NCBI GenBank assembly: GCA_900550445.1
Contig: URSF01000031.1
Coordinates: forward strand, 1-26,929
DNA length: 26,929 bases
Reading direction: 5' to 3'
Source of the DNA: an uncultured Rhodospirillaceae bacterium
Lineage (GTDB): Bacteria > Pseudomonadota > Alphaproteobacteria > CAAGCB01 > CAG-977
The notes beneath the pieces are model-generated. The model was not told where the DNA came from. It ran no database searches and saw only the letters and a program-made list of their open reading frames with translations. A program made the position numbers and the translations under genes. Every line of letters begins with the position of its first letter. Positions within the stretch are counted from its first letter, which is position 1. Positions 7,434 through 14,265 of this stretch are shown here, one piece after another.

Positions 7434-8039
7434 TTACCAGCGAAACTTCGGTGTCTTTTGCTGTTTTTCGACTGTATGATGCGCTGTTGCCAGAACTTTT
7501 GTTGTTTTGACCTCAACGATTTGCAGATCAAAGGTATATTCCTGAAACGTTTTATTGCCGACATCGTGCCGGTCGCCTGAAATTACGCCGGTGATCAGTG
7601 TGTCCGCGCCGCTTTTTTGGGCGGCGGAAACAATATCCGACATTTTAACGGAACCGCCGCGCTGACGAACCAATTCTTTGTTAATGGCTTTGTTTTCGGG
7701 ATCAATAACCGTGAAACCGTCGACTTCATTAATCAGTTTTTCTTTTAACGCGGCATTCAAAGCAACGCGTGCGGCGTCCATATCCGATTTGTCGGTCTTA
7801 TTTTCCAGTTGCGCCAGGTAAAGTGTCGTTTCCTGATTCGGACGTTTTTGGATATAGCTTTGCAATCTTTTGCTGTTAATGATTTTATTGACGATTGCCG
7901 CGGCCGTATCGTTTGTGTCGCGTGTTGTCCATTCGGCTGTTGCGATTTGGTCTTCTTTGCTCATATACGGGTTAAGCGAAGCGCAGCCGGACAGACAGGC
8001 AATGAAAACAAGGATAAATAAGCTGTTGATTTTTTTCAT
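7434..8039 (-). CDS. LpoB-like outer-membrane lipoprotein
   Basis: A 201-residue lipoprotein with signal peptide and lipobox LSGC (Cys19). The residue after the Cys is Ala, so no Asp inner-membrane retention signal. The body resembles the LpoB family (PF13036): TTLYLAQLENKTDKSDMDAARV, LINEVDGFTVIDPEN, AAQKSGADTLITGVISGDRH and YTFDLQIVEVKTTKVLAT. In enterobacteria LpoB reaches from the outer membrane to activate the peptidoglycan synthase PBP1b. That it does so here is inference. I chose the ATG at 8039, after a GAGAGGAAT ribosome-binding site, over one at 8072 that would bury the signal peptide and overlap the upstream gene. It is last in a four-gene operon, 16 bases after the previous stop. 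Confidence 0.82.
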   Translation of the reverse strand: MKKINSLFILVFIACLSGCASLNPYMSKEDQIATAEWTTRDTNDTAAAIVNKIINSKRLQSYIQKRPNQETTLYLAQLENKTDKSDMDAARVALNAALKEKLINEVDGFTVIDPENKAINKELVRQRGGSVKMSDIVSAAQKSGADTLITGVISGDRHDVGNKTFQEYTFDLQIVEVKTTKVLATAHHTVEKQQKTPKFRW

Positions 8040-8055
8040 TGTAATTCCTCTCGTT

Positions 8056-8991
8056 TTAAAATGAAAAGTCACCGATTGATTCCGTCAGTTCCTGTTTGAA
8101 ATCATTAATTACCAGTGATAAAGCCTGATCGGCATTTTGTCCGGCTTCGCTGAAACTTCTTTCAAACAGCAGGGTTTGTTTTCCGCTGAGGATTTCTTTG
8201 GCTTTTACCGAAAAACCGAAAGAATATTTTTCCAATCCTTCAATGTCCGTCGGTTCCCGGTTTGCCTGAACCGAAACGGTGACTTTGATTGAACAATCGT
8301 TTGAGATGATGTATCCGTTTTCTTTAAACACGTTTTTAACGGTGCTTTTAAAAGTGTTGTTTTTTGTGCCGATAATATTCAGACAGATGTCTCCGCCTTT
8401 TGTTTTTTCTTTGCGGTTTTTAAAAACATCTGCGAATGAAAAGCTTTCCAAAACACCTTTACCGGTCAGGACAATCATTAATTCGTTTAATTCCCGGCGT
8501 TGTTCGTAAAGCTTTTCGGCTTTGCGCGCAGAGGCGGCATTGTCGTCTTGCAAAAAGGCTTCCATTTTTGAATCCAGATCGTCAATTTTGCCGGCGACGA
8601 TGCGGGCGGCTTTTTGCTTGTCCAGAAAAGCCAGTGCGTAAAAAGTTTCGTTTTGTCGGAAAGTTTCTTTGATTTCAACAGTTTTTAGCAAAACGTCGGA
8701 TTCTTCGGACAGGCTGTGCCGGGCAGCGGAAGAAACGCTGTCGTTATTTGATTCGACTAAGGAAGACAGGGAAGATTTAACCCGTGCCTGAAATATTTTT
8801 GCAATTCCTGCGCGCGCCTGCGCTCCGGCGGCATTCAGATTATTTGCGGATCCGACGGCGCAAAAGGCGTTTTCATCGCAAACGGCATAAGGATCGGATA
8901 TCCAGACGGGAATTTTGTCCTCCTTTGCCTGCACGGCAAAGGAGGCGCAAATCATTCCCGCGGTCAATAAAAAAGCGGGATATTTTTTCAT
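8056..8991 (-). CDS. Exported LPP20-like protein
   Basis: A 311-residue protein with a cleavable signal peptide (cut expected after VQA at about residue 22) and no lipobox, so probably periplasmic. Residues about 27-160 resemble the LPP20 family: KIPVWISDPYAVCDENAFCAVGSA, then a long Ala-rich helical stretch (AAGAQARAGIAKIFQARVKSS). The C-terminal 100 residues (KGGDICLNIIG, GYIISNDCSIKVTVSVQAN, KQTLLFERSFSEAG) look like a second alpha/beta domain similar to those in LpoB/FlgT-like envelope proteins. The start overlaps the upstream stop as ATGA (8988-8991), so translation is coupled. Function unknown; the neighbours suggest an envelope complex. Confidence 0.7.
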   Translation of the reverse strand: MKKYPAFLLTAGMICASFAVQAKEDKIPVWISDPYAVCDENAFCAVGSANNLNAAGAQARAGIAKIFQARVKSSLSSLVESNNDSVSSAARHSLSEESDVLLKTVEIKETFRQNETFYALAFLDKQKAARIVAGKIDDLDSKMEAFLQDDNAASARKAEKLYEQRRELNELMIVLTGKGVLESFSFADVFKNRKEKTKGGDICLNIIGTKNNTFKSTVKNVFKENGYIISNDCSIKVTVSVQANREPTDIEGLEKYSFGFSVKAKEILSGKQTLLFERSFSEAGQNADQALSLVINDFKQELTESIGDFSF

Positions 8992-9635
8992 TGAACGGCT
9001 CCGGCGGCTGTTTCCAAAACGGCTCCGGCCAAAGGCGCACCGGTTTTAATCAATCCGATCGTCGCGTCAACGGCAGCGTTCATTGCCGGTTGATCGTCTT
9101 TTGCCAGCGTGCGCAATGTCTTGGCTTTGTAGGCTTCCAAAGCTTCTGCCAAAACCGCATTGGATATACGTACGGCAACATCGCATTTGTATCCGGTTTT
9201 GTCTTTTTCCGCCCCCATTTCTTTTAAATACTGGCGTTTTTCCCAGTATTTTCCGGTGACGGAAACACCGTGCAAATTAACCTGAATGTTGCGTTCCAGT
9301 TCGTTTTTAACGCTGCGTGTGGATTCGTCGTCTTTGGAACGGGCCGTTTCCTTGAATTTGCTCATGATTTCCTGGGAAATTTCAGAAGCGACTTTTTGTG
9401 TCGCTCTGCTTTCGGCCAGATTTAAGCAAAGATTTTGATCTGGATTTTCCGCATCGCCGACATAATAGCGGTAATTCTTTTTATTGCCGGAATCATCGCT
9501 TTTATGCGCGTTTTTTTGAACAATCCATGACGGCCGGCTGTTTTCCGATGCGTCGCGGACAACATAATCCGGCTTGAACCCGGCGCACCCCGAAGCGGCG
9601 GCGGTTAAAAGAAAAATGGTAAATAGTTTTTTCAT
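8988..9635 (-). CDS. LPP20-like lipoprotein
   Basis: A 215-residue lipoprotein; the signal peptide ends in lipobox ASGC (Cys17). The region NSRPSWIVQKNAH ... NYRYYVGDAENPDQNLCLNLAESRATQKVASEI matches the general LPP20 pattern, in which a P-x-W segment precedes a glycine-rich turn and a helix rich in Ala and acidic residues. It appears to be a divergent relative of the next gene. The C-terminus (LIKTGAPLAGAVLETAAGAVQ) is hydrophobic and glycine/alanine-rich. It is second in the operon, 18 bases after the COG3014-like gene, and shares an ATGA overlap with the gene that follows. Function unknown beyond envelope location. Confidence 0.7.
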   Translation of the reverse strand: MKKLFTIFLLTAAASGCAGFKPDYVVRDASENSRPSWIVQKNAHKSDDSGNKKNYRYYVGDAENPDQNLCLNLAESRATQKVASEISQEIMSKFKETARSKDDESTRSVKNELERNIQVNLHGVSVTGKYWEKRQYLKEMGAEKDKTGYKCDVAVRISNAVLAEALEAYKAKTLRTLAKDDQPAMNAAVDATIGLIKTGAPLAGAVLETAAGAVQ

Positions 9636-9653
9636 TTGTTTTTTCCTCAGCTG

Positions 9654-10940
9654 TCAAACATTAGGCAGAGAAATATCAATCAAAACAGGAGCGCCTTTTT
9701 GGATTTTGACCTGTTCCGAATACAGACATTTTCCGTTTTGGCTCAGTTCAACGGTATAGTTTCCGTCTTTTAAAGCGGCCTTTTGCTGATAAATATTGGC
9801 CGGCAGGATTTCCCAATAACGTGTATCTGCGTATTCGGACATGGCGATCGCTTTTGTCGCGCCTTTGAACGCGGTGACGGCGGCGGCGTTTTTGAACGGT
9901 TCTTTCGCTTTGTCATAAGCCTGTTTGGCCGTGGCAAAGGCGGCGGTGTATTTTGTCAGCAACCGGGCGTTTTTGACGGCAATTCGTTTCTTTTCGGAAT
10001 CTTTAAACTGTTTGTAAGCCAGTTCTGAGAGCGGAGAAATCAAAGCCATTTTCTTTTCCTGAATCACTTTTCCGGCGCTGTTTTTGATAGTTAAATTAAA
10101 ACGTTGAGCCGTTGTCGGTTTGTTCATGACGGTTAATTCATATATAATTCCGTCATTGCCGATCAGGATTTTGTATAAGGGATTGTTGACCAGGGCTCCC
10201 AAAGGCAACGTAATTTTTTTCGTCGTTTTCGGCTGGATCAGGCCCTGTTTGAAAATGACGTGCAAAGTCGCATTTTGTGATTCCTTGATATTGCTTGTAA
10301 AGGCTGAAAAATCTTTGGCATTTTGCGAATTTTTCTTTAAGGAAGCCAAAGTCGAATAAGCTTCTTTGAAAATTTTATTCATGTCCGCATACATACGGGC
10401 GGATTTTTCAGGACTGACCACCGTTGTCCAGGATTTTTGCATCATGTCCAGATAAACTTCTTCGGCATTATTGACAAACGCGTCCCAATCCTTTGCCGTT
10501 GCCAGCAGACCGTCGGCATATTTTGTATTGTTCGGATCTTTCATGTGCAGGTGATAGTTTGTTAAAGCAATCATAAAACGCAGCATGGACGTTTCGTATC
10601 TTTCACCGGCGTAATCGGCAACACCGTCGCCGACAACTTGCGCCGCCGCCGTTTTTGTCAGACTTTTTGCGCGCAAATCCAGACTGATTTTTTTTGCCTT
10701 TTCAAAGGACGACAAAGCAGCCGCATAGTTTTTGTTTAAATAAAGCATCATTCCCGTGTCCAACGCTTTTAAAAGCTGATTGGCTTCGGAATCATAAAAT
10801 TTTTCTTCCTGCGTAATTTTTAAAGCTTCGGGGTAATCATTTCCCTTAACGGCCGATAACATACGCGTCGGGCCGTCCCCGACCGTTCCGCAGGCACTTA
10901 ACGCGGTTGTCAGACAAAAAGCAGTGATGAATTTTTTCAT
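9654..10940 (-). CDS. COG3014-type lipoprotein with TPR-like repeats
   Basis: A 428-residue lipoprotein with lipobox LSAC (Cys17) and Gly next. Residues about 30-120 look like two or three TPR-type helix pairs (GNDYPEALKITQEEKFYDSE, LKALDTGMMLYLNKNYAAAL, YETSMLRFMIALTNYHLHM). The rest has beta-rich parts (ILIGNDGIIYELTVMNK, NGKCLYSEQVKIQKGAPVLI). This matches my memory of the uncharacterised COG3014 family, often found beside LpoB and LPP20 genes. The ATG at 10940 is nine bases after AAGGAG; a TTG nine bases earlier touches the ribosome-binding site and is rejected. It is the first gene of the operon and sits just after a terminator and a structured leader. A scaffold or assembly role in the outer membrane is inference. 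Confidence 0.72.
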   Translation of the reverse strand: MKKFITAFCLTTALSACGTVGDGPTRMLSAVKGNDYPEALKITQEEKFYDSEANQLLKALDTGMMLYLNKNYAAALSSFEKAKKISLDLRAKSLTKTAAAQVVGDGVADYAGERYETSMLRFMIALTNYHLHMKDPNNTKYADGLLATAKDWDAFVNNAEEVYLDMMQKSWTTVVSPEKSARMYADMNKIFKEAYSTLASLKKNSQNAKDFSAFTSNIKESQNATLHVIFKQGLIQPKTTKKITLPLGALVNNPLYKILIGNDGIIYELTVMNKPTTAQRFNLTIKNSAGKVIQEKKMALISPLSELAYKQFKDSEKKRIAVKNARLLTKYTAAFATAKQAYDKAKEPFKNAAAVTAFKGATKAIAMSEYADTRYWEILPANIYQQKAALKDGNYTVELSQNGKCLYSEQVKIQKGAPVLIDISLPNV

Positions 10941-10946
10941 AAAGAA

Positions 10947-11001
10947 CAACTCCTTAAAGATTTAACAAAAAAACCGCCCATGACAGGCGGCCGGGGAGTT
11001 G
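10947..11001 (-). promoter_or_regulatory. Ribosome-binding site with an upstream anti-SD sequence
   Basis: In the leftward RNA the ribosome-binding site of the lipoprotein operon lies in GGAGUUG (10953-10947). An exact complement, CAACUCC, lies at 11001-10995, on the far side of the terminator hairpin. Pairing of the two would hide the ribosome-binding site. The same CAACUCC can instead pair with another GGAGUUG at 11206-11200. Only the sequence matches are observed; the regulation is inferred. Confidence 0.45.
10967..10990 (-). terminator. Terminator directly upstream of the lipoprotein operon
   Basis: On the leftward strand CCGCC (10990-10986), a seven-base loop and GGCGG (10978-10974) are followed by seven U (10973-10967). 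The ribosome-binding site of the next gene begins only 12 bases later, leaving no room for a promoter between them. The terminator therefore either attenuates the operon or ends a separate small RNA with read-through. Confidence 0.75.
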
Positions 11002-11227
11002 AAAGATCATATCCTATGAAATGATACTTTGATCTTTAGGATATCCCGTTTTTTTTTGAGGATAAGGCGGGAAATTCCTTGGACATACATCAAAGTCTCC
11101 CCGACCTCTGTAAAGAGTTCGGGGATATTTTCCGTTTCACCATAAGCAAAACGGCTTAACGACGCATATCTGCGCCGCATAGGATTAAAGAGCCTTTCAC
11201 AACTCCGCGCCGCTAAGCGCTGACCTG

Positions 11228-11243
11228 TTAACCAAAAGTTAAC
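11228..11243. promoter_or_regulatory. CtrA-type box, TTAA-N7-TTAAC
   Basis: TTAA (11228-11231), seven bases and TTAAC (11239-11243) match the CtrA consensus of alphaproteobacteria on this strand. The site is also part of a 7-bp inverted repeat (TGTTAAC at 11226-11232, GTTAACA at 11238-11244), so the reverse strand matches too. It lies about 11-26 bases downstream of the transcript start inferred near 11254, which would suit repression. Binding is not shown. Confidence 0.5.
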
Positions 11244-11315
11244 AAAGCTTAAACAACAGGATAATGTTTTTATTTTTGAACACAAGTCTTTTTTTGCATC
11301 AATGTCGCTGATCTT

Positions 11316-11357
11316 AAAAAAAGCCCCCCGATATTTTGATACCGGGGGAACTTTTTT
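11316..11357 (-). terminator. Terminator after xdhD
   Basis: On the leftward strand a run of five C followed by GGTAT pairs across a CAAA loop with ATATC and a run of G, about 10 bp with one G-U pair, followed by seven U. It lies 36 bases after the xdhD stop. T residues on the other side allow weaker rightward action. Confidence 0.85.
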
Positions 11358-11392
11358 CGGTTACCCGAAACAGGAAAAATCGGAAAAGGGTG

Positions 11393-14263
11393 TCAGATTT
11401 TTCCCAATCCTTTTAAAATCTTTTCGGGCGTAAAGGGCCATTCGCGGATCCATACGCCGCAGGCGTTGTGAATCGCAATGGCCAGCGCCGGCGCGGCGCC
11501 GTTCGTCGCCAGTTCGGAAATCGACTTGCCGCCGTAAGGGCCGTCCGGGTCTTTGGTAAAGACCAGCGGCGCCTGAAAATCTTTGGGCAGGTCGTAAATC
11601 GTCGGCGGGTTGTAATCCTGCAGGTTGTCGTTTAACGGCTTGCCGTTTTTATCTAAAACAATGCCTTCATACAGCGAATGACCGATTGATTTCAGCACGC
11701 CGCCATATACTTGTCCTTCGGCCAGTTCGGGATTGATCGGCGTGCCGCAGTCCAGCAGAGCGTAAAATTTACGCACGTCAATTTCGCCCGTGCGCGTATT
11801 GACCGCGACTTCGGCAAAATTCGCGCCGTAAGGAATCGCATGATTTTCCGTAATAAAAGAACCGATGCCCTGCAGCTGGCCGGAACCGTGCCCCGTCGTC
11901 GTGTTATAGGCAATCTGCGCGTATGTGATTTCGCCTTTTTTGCCTTTGACTTTCGCGGGGTATTCCAAAACGCAGTCTTCAACCGGTTCGTTTAGATATT
12001 CCGCAGCCTTTTGCAGAATTTTTTGCTTCATGTCTTCGGCGGCCAGACGCGCCGCGTTTCCGGAAAAGAAAGTCCCCGAAGAAGCATAAGCCCCTGTGTC
12101 AAACGGCGTATGATCGGTGTCTCCGCTCATGACGGTAACCTGCGATAACGGAACTTCCAATACTTCGGCGACGACTTTAGCCATAACGGTGTCCAGCCCC
12201 GTGCCGATGTCCGCCGCTCCGGAATGCAAAGAAAATCCGCCGTCCGCCAACATTAGGATATGAGCGTTTGAATGATCCAGCCCCGGCAAACCCGATCCCT
12301 GCTGAATAATGGAAACGCCTTTGCCGATTTTAATATCCGGATCGTCCGAAGCTTCTTTCTTGCCCCAATCAATCATTTTGGAGCCGACTTCCAACGCTTT
12401 TTCCAAACCGCAGCTTTGCACCAAAGCGGGCGTGCCTTCGCGTCCTTCACCCAGACAGCGCAGGATTTCCAGAACGGCGCCTTCATGAACCATGTTTTTG
12501 CGCATCAGTTCGATCTGATCCATGCCCAGCTGTTCGGCCAGTTCGGCGACCGTGCTGTTTAACGCAAAAGCCCCTTTGGGCGCGCCGTATCCCTGATAAG
12601 CGCCGGTCGGCATAATGTTGGAATAATAAATCCGTACCGTAAAGTACATGTTCGGGCATAAAAACAGCGGCAGGTTTTTGGAACACGCGTTCATCGGAAC
12701 CGTTAACGCATGCGCGCCGAAAGGCCCGGTGTTGGCTTCGTTATCCATTTGAATGGCGGTAAATGTGCCGTCTTTTTTCGCGCCGATTTTAACGCGTACG
12801 CGCATCGGTTTGCGTGTTGAACAGGTGTTAAATTCCTGATTGCGCGTATAACGGTAATAGACGGGACGCCCCGTCGAATAGGTCGCAAAAGCGGCGACAT
12901 CTTCTAAAATAACGTCCTGCTTTGATCCGAATCCGCCGCCGACACGTTCTTTGATGACATGTATTTTCGTTTCGGGAATGCCGAGGACTTTGGCGACGAC
13001 GCGGCGTAAATGGAACGGCACTTGCGTCGAAGCGTGAATAACCAGCCGGTCGCCCTGCATTTTCGTAAACACGACGTGAGGTTCCGTCGGCGTGCATTGA
13101 ATCTGCGTCGTGGCAAAGGTTCTGTCGATAATGACATCGGCTTCTTTAAATCCTTGTTCAACATCACCGATTCCGCCTTTGACGCTGGCGGCCAGATTGT
13201 GATGCGGATCTGCACGCAGCGGGAAGGGATAATGAATTTTGCCGTCGCGCGGATCGGCGTTTTTGTTGTATTCGTCCAGACCTTCGGGCGCGCCGACGCC
13301 GTAAGTCACAAACGATTTATGCAGAATCGGCGCGTCGGGCGCCTGCGCGTCGTCCCAGGTAAAGACGGGCTTTAAAACCTCATATTCCACCTTGATTTTT
13401 TTCAGCGCTTCGTCGGCGGCTTCTTCGGTTTCCGCGACGACGGCCGCGACACGGTCGCCGACGTACAGGACTTTCTGATTAAACAATTTGCGGTCGTGCG
13501 GGGACGGTTCCGGCGCGCCTTGTCCCGCGTTGGTGTAATAAACGTCGGGACAGTTTTTATGCGTGATAATCGTCACGACGCCTTCGACTTTTTCGGCTTC
13601 GGTTGTGTCGATGGAGGTGATGTACGCGTGCGCGTGGGGGCTTTGCAGCATTTTTAAAATGCAGGTTCCCGGTTCAACCATGTCTTCGACAAACGCTTTA
13701 TGCCCGGCGACCAGCTGGTGGCCGTCGATTTTACGGCGGACTTTGCCGACTTCGCGCAGATCTTCGCGAAATTCCGTAAATCCTTCGGTCTTATAGGCCG
13801 GATCTTTCATTCTTTTCTTTGCCAGATCGACCGCTTTGAAAAACGGCTGATATCCGGCGGAACGGCTGAACAAAGGCGATAAAGCGTCCATGATGTCGTC
13901 TTTTGACGGATCGGGGATACGTTCCAAAAGGTCGGTCAGCATCAAGGCCGCGGCCGGAGAGTTATACCCCGACTGGACCAGCCCGCAGTCAACCATGGCG
14001 GACTGCACGGCGGAAAGCCGGCCGTCTTTCATGACGGATTCGATTGTCTTGATGTCTGCCCCGTCAATCTGCGCGGCGATGAACAGACCGGCATTAACGG
14101 GCTTTCCGTTTAAAATAATCGTGTCCGATCCGCAAAATCCCTGATGATCGTCACTGTCGCGGACGGAAAAAATCCCCAGACGCTGCAGCAAAGCCTGAAC
14201 ATTTTCGCCGGCTTCGGTATGAACGGTCTTTTTTAATCCGTTAAGAGTAAAAGAAATTTTCAT
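11393..14263 (-). CDS. xdhD: XdhD-like molybdenum hydroxylase with a cluster-less 2Fe-2S-like domain
   Basis: A 956-residue molybdopterin-dependent hydroxylase of the xanthine dehydrogenase family. It matches E. coli XdhD (YgfN) in length and, from memory, along the whole chain. Residues 1-150 have the fold pattern of the XDH two-cluster iron-sulfur domain (LNGKPVNAGLFIAAQIDGA, GLVQSGYNSPAAALMLTDLL, LFSRSAGYQPF), but seven of the eight cluster cysteines are replaced: D39, D47, G59, S98, N101, S133, S135; only C44 remains. The molybdenum part follows: RVGGGFGSKQD, PTGAYQGYGAPKG, SGDTDHTPFDTGAYASSGT, and the probable catalytic Glu917 in GKSISELATNG. The ATG at 14263 is 2 bases after the ygfM stop. 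Substrate is probably a purine-like heterocycle (inference). No ygfK or ssnA is in the window. Confidence 0.9.
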   Translation of the reverse strand: MKISFTLNGLKKTVHTEAGENVQALLQRLGIFSVRDSDDHQGFCGSDTIILNGKPVNAGLFIAAQIDGADIKTIESVMKDGRLSAVQSAMVDCGLVQSGYNSPAAALMLTDLLERIPDPSKDDIMDALSPLFSRSAGYQPFFKAVDLAKKRMKDPAYKTEGFTEFREDLREVGKVRRKIDGHQLVAGHKAFVEDMVEPGTCILKMLQSPHAHAYITSIDTTEAEKVEGVVTIITHKNCPDVYYTNAGQGAPEPSPHDRKLFNQKVLYVGDRVAAVVAETEEAADEALKKIKVEYEVLKPVFTWDDAQAPDAPILHKSFVTYGVGAPEGLDEYNKNADPRDGKIHYPFPLRADPHHNLAASVKGGIGDVEQGFKEADVIIDRTFATTQIQCTPTEPHVVFTKMQGDRLVIHASTQVPFHLRRVVAKVLGIPETKIHVIKERVGGGFGSKQDVILEDVAAFATYSTGRPVYYRYTRNQEFNTCSTRKPMRVRVKIGAKKDGTFTAIQMDNEANTGPFGAHALTVPMNACSKNLPLFLCPNMYFTVRIYYSNIMPTGAYQGYGAPKGAFALNSTVAELAEQLGMDQIELMRKNMVHEGAVLEILRCLGEGREGTPALVQSCGLEKALEVGSKMIDWGKKEASDDPDIKIGKGVSIIQQGSGLPGLDHSNAHILMLADGGFSLHSGAADIGTGLDTVMAKVVAEVLEVPLSQVTVMSGDTDHTPFDTGAYASSGTFFSGNAARLAAEDMKQKILQKAAEYLNEPVEDCVLEYPAKVKGKKGEITYAQIAYNTTTGHGSGQLQGIGSFITENHAIPYGANFAEVAVNTRTGEIDVRKFYALLDCGTPINPELAEGQVYGGVLKSIGHSLYEGIVLDKNGKPLNDNLQDYNPPTIYDLPKDFQAPLVFTKDPDGPYGGKSISELATNGAAPALAIAIHNACGVWIREWPFTPEKILKGLGKI

Positions 14264-14265
14264 TT

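Larger units (their letters stand above)
10967..11254 (-). ncRNA. Candidate structured leader or small RNA
   Basis: The 443 bases between the COG3014-like gene and xdhD hold no convincing protein gene. The leftward strand can form local hairpins at 11178-11159 (8 bp with G-U pairs, GAUA loop), 11154-11132 (6 bp), 11125-11098 (7 bp, one mismatch, 4 bp, four-base loop) and 11072-11044 (5 bp). They could be enclosed by 11185-11178 with 11018-11011 (8 bp), and by GGAGUUG-UG-AAAG (11206-11194) with CUUU-CAACUCC (11005-10995), which is 11 bp with a two-base bulge. A GCGGC/GCCGC extension (11213-11209 with 10991-10987) overlaps the terminator stem. A weak promoter GACTTG-16-CATTAT (11288-11283, 11266-11261) would start the RNA near 11254. 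I see none of the conserved cores of RNase P, tmRNA, SRP RNA or common riboswitches. Function unknown. Confidence 0.45.

Noticed and set aside
11098..11125. The GC-rich hairpin read as a rightward terminator
   Set aside because: Only a short ATATTTT follows on the rightward strand and no rightward gene precedes it. It fits better as one helix of the leftward RNA.
10967..11254. Identity as RNase P RNA, tmRNA, SRP RNA, 6S RNA or a cobalamin/TPP riboswitch
   Set aside because: None of their conserved core sequences were found by eye, and the multi-hairpin layout does not match the single long hairpin of 6S RNA.
11007..11285. A 92-codon open frame on the leftward strand in the gap before xdhD
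   Set aside because: It starts at a TTG without ribosome-binding site, its composition is not protein-like, and it runs across several hairpins. The RNA-structure reading explains the stretch better.
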